Below, piece after piece: positions 41,004 through 49,674 of a DNA stretch of 64,000 bases. The stretch lies in the NCBI GenBank assembly GCA_021819435.1, contig JAKARB010000007.1, positions 177,145-241,144 on the forward strand, in the 5' to 3' direction. A model generated the notes under the pieces. That model was not told the origin of the DNA, did not search any database, and was given only the letters and a program-made list of their open reading frames with translations. Both the position numbers and the translations under genes were made by a program. The stretch comes from Pseudomonadota bacterium (GTDB lineage: Bacteria > Pseudomonadota > Gammaproteobacteria > Burkholderiales > Burkholderiaceae_C). Position 1 is the first letter of the stretch, and each line of letters begins with the position of its first letter.

Positions 41004-41738
41004 TCACGGGCTGGTGATCAGCTCCGTGGTGTTGCGGTAGCTGCCCTGGCCGCCAAAGGCCAGGCCGCTGACCTTCGTCTTGCCGAACAGCTTGGCCAAC
41101 TGGCTGCCCGGGGCGAAGGTCACCGTGCCGATCGAGAAGCCGCCTTCGGTGGTGCTGTCGATCACGTTGGTGGTGTGCACGGTGCCGGCCGGTGTTTCGA
41201 CGTACTGGTCGGTCACCTTCTTGCCGACGTTGATCTTCAGGGTGAGGTTGTCGCCCTTCATGCTGTAGCCGCCGTCGTAGGCGATTTGCGCGCGCTGCTC
41301 GCGGATCAGGCCGCTCGTGGGCGGATCGAAGCTGATGTCAACCACGCCGCCCGGGTAGCCCGCAGCCACCTTGGGGGCCGACTGCTGGGCGTCGTTGTCA
41401 AGCAGCCAGAGCATGTACAGGTTGGGGCCGCCCAGCGGGAAGGCGGGTTTGCCTTTCGTGGCCGGCAGCATGATGGCCACCTCGGCGATCTTGAAGGCGC
41501 CGGTGCTCACGTTGCCCACCGTGCCGCTTTCGCAGGTGGCGAGTTCCACCAGGCCGTAGACGGTCTTGGGCAGGGCGTATTTAGCGGGCACCAGGCTGCG
41601 CGCCACCTTGGCGTCAACCTGGGCGATGACGGCGAAGTCGCGGCAGTTGGTGCCCGTGCTTTCGAACAAGGTGGTGGTGCCGGCCGTCGCGCCCATGTGG
41701 GCTGCGGCGAGGAGGCCGAGGCTGATCATGCTTTTCAT
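41004..41738 (-). CDS. Exported protein, possibly of the acetoacetate-decarboxylase-like fold
   Basis: Length 244 residues with a signal peptide (MISLGLLAAAHMGATA, cleavage near residue 19). Two cysteines of the mature protein (Cys32 in GTNCRDF and Cys69 in ATCES) could form a disulfide. The region VDAKVARSLVPAKYALP ... YGLVELATC resembles the opening of acetoacetate-decarboxylase-like proteins, but the catalytic lysine was not located, so function is open. GGAGA precedes the ATG. It follows DUF1501 and DUF1800 genes on the same strand, 147 bp behind. Confidence 0.65.
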   Translation of the reverse strand: MKSMISLGLLAAAHMGATAGTTTLFESTGTNCRDFAVIAQVDAKVARSLVPAKYALPKTVYGLVELATCESGTVGNVSTGAFKIAEVAIMLPATKGKPAFPLGGPNLYMLWLLDNDAQQSAPKVAAGYPGGVVDISFDPPTSGLIREQRAQIAYDGGYSMKGDNLTLKINVGKKVTDQYVETPAGTVHTTNVIDSTTEGGFSIGTVTFAPGSQLAKLFGKTKVSGLAFGGQGSYRNTTELITSP

Positions 41739-41885
41739 CTTGTCTCCGATCTGTCCGGGCTTCCGCCTGACGTGGGGAAGCCATCGACGATTGGAGCGGA
41801 GGGGATCAGGCCGCGCCTTGGGCGTTTACCCCGGGACACCCTTGGTGAAGGGGGGAGCTGCCACGGCCGCTTGGGCTTGAGGGGC

Positions 41886-43088
41886 TCATGCCAGGCCGAT
41901 GTCCTTGGGCCGCACGCCTTCGAACACGCGCTCCAGGTCGGCGTTGGACAGGCCATACAGGCGCTGGAACAGGCCTGCGAGCACCGCGCGGTAGTCGTTG
42001 AGCACGGGGTAGTCGCGGTTCTGGAACAAGGTGCGCGCCTCGACCGCGACCTGCTCGCCCGCGACGGTGCCGCCTGCCTGGCCCAGGCCACCGCCCAGCA
42101 CCCAGTAGACCGAGCCGTGGCCGTGGTCGGTGCCGCGCGTGCCGTTCTCGCGCAGGGTGCGGCCGAATTCCGAGACCACGACCACCGTGGTCTGGCGCCA
42201 CATGGGGCCCATCTCCTGCGCGAAGCCAGCGAGCCCGCGGCCGAGGTCGGCCAGGTTGTTGGCCAGCGCGCCTAGTGCGCCGCCCTGGTTGACGTGGGTG
42301 TCCCAGCCGCCGATGTCCACGAAGCCGATCTGGTAGCGCTCGCGCATCAGGCGGGCGATGCGGCGTGCCTCGGCGTCGAAGCCCTTGGCCGAGATGGCGC
42401 CTCGGCTGGCGGCCTGCATCTCCTGCTCGAACTCGCGCGCGACTTGCTGCCGCAGGTCCAGGCCTTCGCGCACGGAGGTGTCGAGTCGATGGCCCTGGTA
42501 CATGCCGGCGAGCACCTGCGCCTGCCGCGCATCGAAGGTCGGCTTGCCCACGCCTTTGAGCGAGATGTTGGCGACGGCTTGTTCGCCTTTGAAGATGGTG
42601 GGCAGCGCATCGGTGAACGAGATGGCCGAGCCGCCCAGCACCTGTGTCAGCCGGTTGAGGAAGCCCGAGGTCACCGGGCCCATGCTGGCCGCGCCGAGGC
42701 CGGCTTCGATGCTGTCTTGCGTCTCGAAGTGGCTGCGCGTCGTGTCCGGCGTGCCGGCGAAGGCGATGAAAGCGGCCTGTCGCTGCTGCCACAGGGGCAC
42801 GATGGTGTCGCGCAGCGCCGGGTGCAGGCCCCAGTTGGCATCCAGCTGGATGGCGCTGTTGGGGTTGCCCGCATCGGGTCGCGCGATGCCGATGGTGGGG
42901 CGGGTGCTTTGGTAGAACTCGCTGTTGAGCGGCACCAGCAAGCTGGCCGCGTCATAACCGCCACGCAGGAAGACCAGCAGCAAGCGGCTCGATGTGGCGG
43001 GCGCCGCGAACAGGCGTGTGCCGCTCAGCAGGCCGAGGGTGGCGAGGGAGCCTTGCATCAAGCCTTGCAGCAGCGTTCGTCTTTGCAT
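41886..43088 (-). CDS. DUF1501 family exported protein
   Basis: Length 400 residues. The N-terminus MQRRTLLQGLMQG with a following hydrophobic stretch and AAPA cleavage site suggests Tat export (twin Arg then TLLQG). The DUF1501 core is recognised by LLLVFLRGGYDAASLLVP, the SHFETQD region, VDIGGWDTHVNQGG and VVVVSEFGRTLRENGTRGTDHGHGS, which resembles a sulfatase/phosphatase-type metal site. DUF1501 genes are nearly always paired with DUF1800; here 15 bp separate them. The activity of the family is not established. Confidence 0.92.
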   Translation of the reverse strand: MQRRTLLQGLMQGSLATLGLLSGTRLFAAPATSSRLLLVFLRGGYDAASLLVPLNSEFYQSTRPTIGIARPDAGNPNSAIQLDANWGLHPALRDTIVPLWQQRQAAFIAFAGTPDTTRSHFETQDSIEAGLGAASMGPVTSGFLNRLTQVLGGSAISFTDALPTIFKGEQAVANISLKGVGKPTFDARQAQVLAGMYQGHRLDTSVREGLDLRQQVAREFEQEMQAASRGAISAKGFDAEARRIARLMRERYQIGFVDIGGWDTHVNQGGALGALANNLADLGRGLAGFAQEMGPMWRQTTVVVVSEFGRTLRENGTRGTDHGHGSVYWVLGGGLGQAGGTVAGEQVAVEARTLFQNRDYPVLNDYRAVLAGLFQRLYGLSNADLERVFEGVRPKDIGLA

Positions 43089-43103
43089 GGTGCCCTCGCG
43101 CCG

Positions 43104-44690
43104 TCAGTGGTACATGAAGTCGGGTGAGGACAGCAGGTAGGTGTTCCATTCCCACTGCGTGGACGCCTTGGACAGCGCTTCGCGCGTGGCGGGCGACAGG
43201 CTGGCCTCGATCAGGTCGTAGTACAGGCGGTTGCCCAGTTGCGGAAAGCCGGAGACCTGGGCGGGGCGGCCGTCGTCCGGGTCGAACAGCCCGGCGTGGC
43301 CGCTGCCGATCCACTTGGCGATCTCGAAGCGCTTGCTCATCTGACCGGCGCTGGCCCAGTCGGCCTCGCGCAGCCCATAGCCATCGGGGGTGAGCTTGCC
43401 GTAGAGCCCTTCGCCCAGGCCGTTGAGCATGCCGTTGACGGGCTTGAGGTTGACGATGTAGCGGCCTTCCGCCGTGGGCATGTCGTAGGCGAGGCGCAGC
43501 GCCGAGACGACGTAATGCATCGGGTCCTTGAACTTGCTGCCCAGGCTCTGCTTGAAGGCGGGGGAGTTGAACATCACGCGCAGCACGCTTGGGATGTCGC
43601 CATCGCGCTGGAGGAAGGTCTGGGCCATGCGGTTGACCAGCGCCGCCGGGGGCTCGTCGGCCACGAAGGCCACGGCGAGCTTGTGGCTGATGAAGTGCGC
43701 GGTGGCGGGCTGGCGCACGATGAGGTCGATGGCTTGTTCGACTTCGTCGAAGCCCCGCCCGGCGATGGGGTGGCCCAGCAGGACCTTGTCGCCGAAATCG
43801 TGGCGCGCGGGGTTGAATTCGAAGGCGCCCTGCCGGATGAGCAGGCCTTGCCACTCGGGCTTGAGGCGCGGGGCGTCAGGGCGGTGGCTCACCCCGACGC
43901 CGGTGAGGACGCGGGCGAGCTCTTGCACGTCTTGCTGCGTGTAGCCGCCCTGCACGCCCATGGTGTGCAGCTCCAGCAGCTCGCGCGCGTAATTTTCGTT
44001 GACCTTGCCGACGGCGCTTTGCGCGTTGTCCAGGTAGACCAGCATGGCTGGGTGCATCAGGGTGGCGCGCAGCAGGTCGCGGAAGTTGCCCAGGGCATGG
44101 GGGCGGATGGCCTGCTCTTCGAAGTCGCCCACCATCCAGCGCAGGTTGGCCTTGTGGCGGAACACGTTGAAGTGGTTGAGCCAGAACCAGACCATCTGCT
44201 CCTTGAGCTGCGCCGGTGAGTAGATGGCCCGCAGCAAGTGGCGTTTGGAGGCTTCGTAGGCCGCGCGCTCTTGCGCCTGTTGCTGGGCTTGTTTGGCGCG
44301 GGCCTTGTCGTCGCCATCGGGCAGGGACTCGATGCGGCGGTGCTCGGCTTCGGCGGCCTGGAGCAATTGGGGCAGGCTGGCCTGGCTGATGCCCAGGGCA
44401 TCGATGTCGCGCTGCACCGCAGAGGGCAGTGCGTCGTCCTTGCCCCGCAATTGCACATCGAGGTAGCGCTGGCGCCCTGCCGCCTCATAAGCCGACACCG
44501 TGGCCGAGTTCACGCCGTAGGTGATGCGGTTGAGCCAGCGCAGGTCGTCGGTTGTGGCGGTGTGAGGTCGCTCGGCATGGGCATTGCCCAGCGCGCAGGC
44601 CAGCCCGGCGATCACCGCCCAACGCACGCACTGTCGGCTGCGAACGGAGGCCGACGCCGGCATGGGGCTGAGAAGGGCGGTGGTGGGCAT
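43104..44690 (-). CDS. DUF1800 family exported protein
   Basis: Length 528 residues with an N-terminal signal region (CVRWAVIAGLACALGNAHA, cleavage near residue 39). DUF1800 features include WFNRITYG-like opening (RWLNRITYGVN), the QMVWFWLNHFNVF motif, NENYARELLELHTMGVQGGYTQQDV and LGHPIAGRG. It pairs with DUF1501 in many proteobacteria and is thought to work with it in the periplasm or outside the cell; the substrate is unknown. The start ATG at 44690 lacks a clear ribosome site; an ATG at 44663 is an alternative. Confidence 0.92.
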   Translation of the reverse strand: MPTTALLSPMPASASVRSRQCVRWAVIAGLACALGNAHAERPHTATTDDLRWLNRITYGVNSATVSAYEAAGRQRYLDVQLRGKDDALPSAVQRDIDALGISQASLPQLLQAAEAEHRRIESLPDGDDKARAKQAQQQAQERAAYEASKRHLLRAIYSPAQLKEQMVWFWLNHFNVFRHKANLRWMVGDFEEQAIRPHALGNFRDLLRATLMHPAMLVYLDNAQSAVGKVNENYARELLELHTMGVQGGYTQQDVQELARVLTGVGVSHRPDAPRLKPEWQGLLIRQGAFEFNPARHDFGDKVLLGHPIAGRGFDEVEQAIDLIVRQPATAHFISHKLAVAFVADEPPAALVNRMAQTFLQRDGDIPSVLRVMFNSPAFKQSLGSKFKDPMHYVVSALRLAYDMPTAEGRYIVNLKPVNGMLNGLGEGLYGKLTPDGYGLREADWASAGQMSKRFEIAKWIGSGHAGLFDPDDGRPAQVSGFPQLGNRLYYDLIEASLSPATREALSKASTQWEWNTYLLSSPDFMYH

Positions 44691-44845
44691 GGTGGAGGTT
44701 CAACGTGTGGATGCATGCTACCGATGACGAAGCGGTCGGTGGTGACAGCATCTTTCATGTGAAATTGAGTGAAGCCGGAACAGTGAAAAAATGCACCGCA
44801 CCGGCTGTCGGCCCGTTTCTTGAACCTCCTGCCCACCACACCGCC

Positions 44846-45193
44846 ATGTCTCCTCAACTGCTGCCCATCGTCCTGCTGTCGATCTCCAATGTGTTCATGA
44901 CCTTTGCCTGGTATGGACACCTGCGCTTCGAGGGCCGCCCGTTGTGGATGGTCATCCTGGTGAGCTGGTTGATCGCCCTGGCTGAATATTGCTTTGCGGT
45001 GCCGGCCAACCGGCTGGGGCATGCCGTCTACAGCGCGGCGGAGCTCAAGACGATGCAGGAGGTCATCACGCTCACCGTGTTCGCCGTGTTCTCGGTGTTC
45101 TACCTCGGCGAGCGGCTCACGCTCAACCACCTGGTGGGATTCGGCTTCATCTGCCTGGGCGCGTTCTTTGTGTTCAAGGGGCCTTTGCACTGA
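44846..45193 (+). CDS. DUF486 family small membrane protein (DMT-like)
   Basis: Length 115 residues from the ATG at 44846. Four predicted membrane helices: LLPIVLLSISNVFMTFAWYG, LWMVILVSWLIALAEYCF, the TMQEVITLTVFAVFSVFYL stretch, and LVGFGFICLGAFFVF. The motif ANRLGHAVYSAAELKTMQE is the family signature. The fold resembles one half of a drug/metabolite transporter, so it probably works as an oligomer. Substrate unknown. A perfect stem-loop follows the stop codon. Confidence 0.9.
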   Translation: MSPQLLPIVLLSISNVFMTFAWYGHLRFEGRPLWMVILVSWLIALAEYCFAVPANRLGHAVYSAAELKTMQEVITLTVFAVFSVFYLGERLTLNHLVGFGFICLGAFFVFKGPLH

Positions 45194-45202
45194 GCCGTGG
45201 TG

Positions 45203-45229
45203 GGCTGGCCATGCCGAGCATGGCCAGCC
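45203..45229. terminator. Perfect 12-bp stem-loop after the DUF486 gene
   Basis: GGCTGGCCATGC (45203-45214) and GCATGGCCAGCC (45218-45229) with a 3-base loop, 9 bp after the stop. Very stable but without a T-run, so either a non-canonical terminator or an mRNA 3'-end protector. Confidence 0.5.
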
Positions 45230-45350
45230 TGACCGCGTGCTTCAGCATGAGCTGAACGGATCATTCGGCGGGGAGGTTGATCGAAAAAGCCCCTGCGCGC
45301 CCGAAAAGTTCATACGATATGCGTGTTTTCACAAAGCTGTCACGCACACC

Positions 45351-45890
45351 ATGGCCACCCGAACACAGAAGACCTCGACCCCTGCTCCCCAAGCTCCTGC
45401 TCGTGCGCCTGCACGCAAAGCCGTCGGTAAAACCGTTCGCAAAGCCGCTGGCAAATCGGTCAGCCCGAAGGCCCCCGCCACGTCGCTCGAGCGAGCTGTG
45501 TCGAAGAAGGCCGCGCCTCGGCGTGCGGTCAATGGCACGGCTGTTGTTGAGCCGGCTGCGAAGACCTTGACGGCCGCGAAGGCCGCCAAACCGGTCAAGC
45601 CCACCAAGGCCGTGAAAAAAGCCGAAGCACCCAAACAGGCGAAGCAAGCCAAGGCCGACAAGCCGGGCAAGGCCGCGAAGGTGATCCGCGACTCCTTCAC
45701 CATGCCGGAGTCCGACTTCGCCATCATCGACCGCATCAAGCTGCGCGCCATCGAGTGGAAGCAGCCGGTCAAGAAAAGCGAGGTGCTGCGCGCGGCCCTG
45801 CACGCACTCGAAGCCCTCGGTGACGCCAAGGTGCGCGCGCTGCTGGCGGCGCTGGAGCCGATCAAGAAGGGGCGGCCCAGGGTTGCTTGA
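45351..45890 (+). CDS. Histone-H1-like Lys/Ala/Pro-rich protein with a folded C-terminal domain
   Basis: Length 179 residues. Residues about 1-110 are low-complexity Lys/Ala/Pro with motifs such as AKAAKPVKPTKAVKKAEAPKQ, resembling eukaryotic histone H1 tails and bacterial AlgP/HC-like proteins. Residues 110-179 are ordered: IRDSFTMPESDFAIIDRIKLRA, then WKQPVKKSEVLRAALHALEAL. This has the strand-helix-helix spacing of ribbon-helix-helix DNA binders. It is likely a nucleoid-associated DNA-binding protein. No ribosome site is obvious at the ATG. The folded half resembles small proteins seen across Burkholderiales. Confidence 0.8.
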   Translation: MATRTQKTSTPAPQAPARAPARKAVGKTVRKAAGKSVSPKAPATSLERAVSKKAAPRRAVNGTAVVEPAAKTLTAAKAAKPVKPTKAVKKAEAPKQAKQAKADKPGKAAKVIRDSFTMPESDFAIIDRIKLRAIEWKQPVKKSEVLRAALHALEALGDAKVRALLAALEPIKKGRPRVA

Positions 45891-45932
45891 TCCTGGCTCA
45901 GGATCCAGCGGCCGGTCGGCGGTGGGCCGAAC

Positions 45933-46889
45933 TCACAGGCCCTGCTGATGTTCGCGGCAATATTGGAAACCGCCAAAGCGGCGCTCGTTGTTCCAGCAGA
46001 ACAGCCCCACGTTGTAAGGAATCTTGTCGCCGCAGGTCACGCAGATCAGCCGCTTTTTCAGCCTCTCATCTGGCCCATCCGCTGGGCCGGGTGAAGGCGC
46101 GGAGGATGGCGTGATGGCTGCCCGCGGTGGTGGCTCCTGGGCCACGAGCACAGCCGGTTTCGGCGCCATGAAATCAGGCAGGCTCAAAGGGTTGCCTGGG
46201 CGATGCCTTTTCACCAGTTGTTCCGCCCATTCTTTGATGGTGTCCGAACTGCGGATCGATAGGAGGTTGCTGAACGTGTCCGCGAAGTTCGCGACACTGT
46301 CTGCCCACTTTCCATGCCAAGCCGGCAAGGCGTCTGCCTTGATCACGTTGCTGGAGTCGAAGGCTTTTTTGTCCGGCCGTTGGATGATCGCCTTGGGATG
46401 CAGCAGCACCAGGTGATGGAAGGTCGGCTTGACGCCCAGCCGGCCCGAGATGCCCAGTTCGTCCACCAGCTTGGACAGCACGCGCTCATGCCGTTTGCTT
46501 TGCTCGATCGGTGATGGAATGCCGTACACCCGACCGTTGGCGTACGTCACCGAGAACTCGCCGTATTCGTTGATCGCCAAGTTGCCGTTGAAGCATTTGG
46601 TCTCGATCAGCACGAAATGCAGCAGGCGGTTGAAGAAGAGGTGGTCGATCTGCGCCACCTCGCCTGCGACCTCCAATCGGAGGTCGTGAATGACGGCGTT
46701 GTTCGGGCTGTCCTTGAGGTAACCGTCGATGTGATACGCGGCGTCGCGTTCGCCTTCGATGCCGCGTCTGACGCGATTCAATTCGTCGTCCAGCCATTCC
46801 TTCTGCCTGGTGTCGAGCAAGGCGGACTTTTTCAAGTCGGCCAGCAGCGCCAGGCGCCGGGTCTTGTCGTCAGCGTGCTTGATGATCAT
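45933..46889 (-). CDS. NERD-domain nuclease-like protein with C-terminal zinc ribbon
   Basis: Length 318 residues from the ATG at 46889. NERD features: GIEGERDAAYHID (Glu45/Glu47), EVAQIDHLFFN (Asp82) and HFVLIETKCFNG (Glu96, Lys98), a PD-(D/E)XK-type active site. A Pro/Ala linker follows at about 250-280. The C-terminus has CVTCGDKI ... FCWNNERRFGG ... YCREH, a cysteine-rich zinc ribbon that could bind nucleic acid. Its start codon overlaps the stop of the NYN gene (ATGA), so the two proteins are probably made together. Enzymatic activity is inferred from motifs. Confidence 0.87.
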   Translation of the reverse strand: MIIKHADDKTRRLALLADLKKSALLDTRQKEWLDDELNRVRRGIEGERDAAYHIDGYLKDSPNNAVIHDLRLEVAGEVAQIDHLFFNRLLHFVLIETKCFNGNLAINEYGEFSVTYANGRVYGIPSPIEQSKRHERVLSKLVDELGISGRLGVKPTFHHLVLLHPKAIIQRPDKKAFDSSNVIKADALPAWHGKWADSVANFADTFSNLLSIRSSDTIKEWAEQLVKRHRPGNPLSLPDFMAPKPAVLVAQEPPPRAAITPSSAPSPGPADGPDERLKKRLICVTCGDKIPYNVGLFCWNNERRFGGFQYCREHQQGL

Positions 46890-47647
46890 TTGTCCCCCGC
46901 CTTGGCCAGTTCCGCCGAGGGCTTGAGGCTCACCCAAAAGCCATTGCCCTGTCCTTGCGTGAGCACCAGGTCCGGATAACACCGCACCATGTCCGAGAGG
47001 GTGCCGTGGCCGTACACCTTGGGCGCGAAGCTGGGGTTGGTGCGCTTCATGTACTGCCCCAGCGCACCCAGCCCCACCTTGCCGTCGCTTGTGCTCTCTG
47101 CCATCAAGGCCACCGCATCAAGCAAGGCCTTCGGGCGGCGCTTCTTCACTGGCGCGGGCGGTTGGGCCACGGGCTTGGCTTCGGTGCCGCCCTCATGGGT
47201 GAGTGTGGGCTCGGGGGCCTGCCACATGAAGAACTGATCGCTCGCGTTCTGCAAGGCGTCTGGGGTCTTGGCCTCGCCCACGATCAGCACCGTGGCGCCA
47301 CGTTCGCGCAGCTTGCGACAGAGGTAGGCGAAGTCGGAGTCGCTGGTCACCAGGCAGAAGGTGTCGGCGCGCTGGTCGAACAGCGCTTCCTGGGCGTCCA
47401 GTGCCAGGGCGATGTCCGAGGTGTTCTTGCCCGACGCGTACTGGTATTGCAGGCAGGGCGTGAAGGCCATGCGCACCAGGGCCTCCTGCCATTTGTTGGC
47501 CAGCGTCTGGTGGTTGCCATAGCCACGGCGCATGACCACGCGCCCGAACTGCGCGACCACCTGCAGCGCGTAGGACAGCACCTCGGGCGAGGTGTTGTCG
47601 CAATCGACCAGCACGGCCACCTGGCCGTTGTCTCCATGGTCTGCCAT
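46886..47647 (-). CDS. NYN-domain RNase with C-terminal OST-HTH/LOTUS-like domain
   Basis: Length 253 residues from the ATG at 47647, with GGGAGA upstream. The NYN (PIN-like) nuclease has VLVDCDN (Asp15, Asp17), KNTSDIALALDA (Asp78) and LVTSDSDFAYL (Asp103, Asp105), all acidic ligands of the metal-dependent RNase site. The C-terminal part (about 175-245, RPKALLDAVALMAES ... VGLGALGQYMKRTNPSF ... GFWVSLKP) matches the winged OST-HTH/LOTUS RNA-binding type. A Pro-rich linker joins them. Coupled to the NERD gene downstream. Confidence 0.9.
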   Translation of the reverse strand: MADHGDNGQVAVLVDCDNTSPEVLSYALQVVAQFGRVVMRRGYGNHQTLANKWQEALVRMAFTPCLQYQYASGKNTSDIALALDAQEALFDQRADTFCLVTSDSDFAYLCRKLRERGATVLIVGEAKTPDALQNASDQFFMWQAPEPTLTHEGGTEAKPVAQPPAPVKKRRPKALLDAVALMAESTSDGKVGLGALGQYMKRTNPSFAPKVYGHGTLSDMVRCYPDLVLTQGQGNGFWVSLKPSAELAKAGDK

Positions 47648-47697
47648 GGCGTCTCCCGTTTTTTGATGGCGCAAATTGTGCCTATTCGCAGGTTATT

Positions 47698-47711
47698 ACG
47701 CTAAATAGCGT
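47698..47711. promoter_or_regulatory. 14-bp palindrome between the NYN and tpsB genes
   Basis: ACGCTAAATAGCGT, a perfect inverted repeat with an AA centre, 50 bp upstream of the NYN start and 150 bp upstream of tpsB, in the shared divergent promoter region. A possible operator; no regulator gene is adjacent. Confidence 0.35.
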
Positions 47712-47861
47712 TCACTTCCCACCAATTTCACCACTTCACTGCGAACTAGGGGGGTGGTGTTGCCACCTCCCGTGTACCGGGGGGCATGCGTGGTTGACAC
47801 CCATGAGGGGGCCTTCTAACTTGCGCGCTGGTTAAAAAGTGTGCAATCAATGCGGGAAGGC

Positions 47862-49649
47862 ATGGCTGTGATCCAAGCTTGTCGACGTTCGAATCAATCG
47901 CCTTGGCTGCCCGGCCTGACCCGGGTCGCGGCAGGGGCCACCTTGTTGATGCTGGGGTCCTTGAATCCTGCGCTTGCAGCCGACGCACCGCCCAATTCCC
48001 AGCAGCTGCAACTCATCCAGCGCCAGCAGGAAATCATCGAGCAGCAAGAGCGCTTGCGTCGCGAGGAACTGCTGCGTCGCCAGGATCCCAGCCGCATGGC
48101 CCCGGGCAGCACGGGTGTGCAGGTGCCATTGCCGCCAGCGGAGGCCCCCGAACAGGCGCAGTGTTTCGACATCCAGCGCATCGAGCTGCAAGGCGCCGAG
48201 CACCTCCGGGACAGTGATCGCACGAGCCTGACCAAGCCTTACCTGGGCCGCTGCCTGGGGCTGCCTGACATCCGAGAGCTGATGCGCCAGCTCACCAACC
48301 ATTACATCGACGGTGGCCTGGTCACCACCCGCGTCTACATCCCCCAGCAGGACATGAGCCGTGGTGCCCTGACCTTGCTCGTCGTCGAGGGCAAGGTGGG
48401 CGCCATCGAGCTCGACGGCGAGAACACCGGCGTCAATCCGGAGGTGGCGTTTCCCGGGGTGACGGGCCGGGTGCTCAACATCCGCGACATCGAGCAGGGC
48501 CTCGACCAGATCAATCGCCTGCCCTCCAACAGCGCGCGCATGGAGTTGGTGCCCGGCTCCGACCCTGGCTTGACCAACATCCGTGTTTTCAATCAGCCGG
48601 GCAACCCGTTCAATGGTGGGCTCACGCTGGACAACTATGGGAGCCCGTCGACCGGTGAATACCGTTTGACGGCCAACCTCGGGGTCGACGGGCCCTTGGG
48701 GCTGCACGACGCTTGGTTCGCCAGCCTTTCCAGCAACACCGATCCGGATCACAGCGCGCGCCTGAGCGAGTCGGCGCTGCTCAGCGTCAACCTGCCTTAC
48801 GGATACTGGAACCTGGTGGGCTCGGTCAGCCGCAGCCGATATGTGAGCGAGGTGTCCAGCGCCTCCCAGACCTTCGTCAGCAGCGGCAACACCAACACCT
48901 ACAGCCTGGGCCTCCAGCGCGTGCTCACGCGGGATCAGACCAGCAAGCTCACGCTCACCGGCACGGTCAACCACAAGGTGTCGAAGAACTACATCGAGGG
49001 CAGCCTGCTGACCACCGGCAGCCCTCGCCTGAGCGATGTCACGTTCAACCTGACCTCGGTGTTCCTGGCGCTGGGGGGCTCATGGTCGACCGATGTGGGT
49101 TTCTCGCAAGGCACGACCTGGTTCGGCGTGGAGCCCTTGCCCAACGCTGGCCAGGACACGGTGCCCACGCCTCGGGGCAAGCGCCTGACGGCATCGGCCA
49201 CGCACGGCCGCAGCTGGGACATCGAGGGGCGCACGCTGAGTTGGAGCAGCAGCCTGCAAGGGCAGTACAGCCCCGACTACCTGTATGGCTCGGAGCAGAC
49301 CTCGATCGGTGGGCTGTTCACGGTGCGTGGCTATGACGGCGCCTCGATCGCGGGCGACCGGGGCATGACCTGGCGCAACGAGCTGAGCTCGTCCTTCGTC
49401 GTGCCGGGCACGGAAAACGTGATCGGCCGCCTGCTGCCCTATGTGGCGGTGGATGTGGGCCGCATCTTCGGCCGCGAGGGGCAGCGCTCCGGCACGCTCG
49501 CTGGCGCGGCCCTGGGGCTGCGGGCCGTGGGGGCTCGCGTGAGCTTCGATGTGGCCGTGGCCAAGCCCCTGCACACCTCGCCCTGGGTGAGGCGGAATTT
49601 CGATGTCGACAAGACGGCGGTGTACGTGAAGTTGGGCGTTGCGCTTTGA
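47862..49649 (+). CDS. Two-partner secretion transporter TpsB (ShlB/FhaC/HecB family)
   Basis: An outer-membrane pore that exports the TpsA protein encoded next. About 595 residues from the ATG at 47862 (47850 and a GTG at 47841 are alternatives). A long signal peptide ends near ALAADA. A glutamine/arginine-rich helix (LIQRQQEIIEQQERLRREELLRRQ) is the plug helix typical of FhaC. Two POTRA domains follow (CFDIQRIELQGAEHL and GALTLLVVEGKVGAIEL). The C-terminal 350 residues form a 16-strand barrel with the conserved motif VRGYDG (FTVRGYDGASIAGDRG) and an aromatic-poor final strand TAVYVKLGVAL. It is 25 bp before tpsA. Confidence 0.95.
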   Translation: MAVIQACRRSNQSPWLPGLTRVAAGATLLMLGSLNPALAADAPPNSQQLQLIQRQQEIIEQQERLRREELLRRQDPSRMAPGSTGVQVPLPPAEAPEQAQCFDIQRIELQGAEHLRDSDRTSLTKPYLGRCLGLPDIRELMRQLTNHYIDGGLVTTRVYIPQQDMSRGALTLLVVEGKVGAIELDGENTGVNPEVAFPGVTGRVLNIRDIEQGLDQINRLPSNSARMELVPGSDPGLTNIRVFNQPGNPFNGGLTLDNYGSPSTGEYRLTANLGVDGPLGLHDAWFASLSSNTDPDHSARLSESALLSVNLPYGYWNLVGSVSRSRYVSEVSSASQTFVSSGNTNTYSLGLQRVLTRDQTSKLTLTGTVNHKVSKNYIEGSLLTTGSPRLSDVTFNLTSVFLALGGSWSTDVGFSQGTTWFGVEPLPNAGQDTVPTPRGKRLTASATHGRSWDIEGRTLSWSSSLQGQYSPDYLYGSEQTSIGGLFTVRGYDGASIAGDRGMTWRNELSSSFVVPGTENVIGRLLPYVAVDVGRIFGREGQRSGTLAGAALGLRAVGARVSFDVAVAKPLHTSPWVRRNFDVDKTAVYVKLGVAL

Positions 49650-49674
49650 AGCACGTCCGTTGAGGAATCAGATC

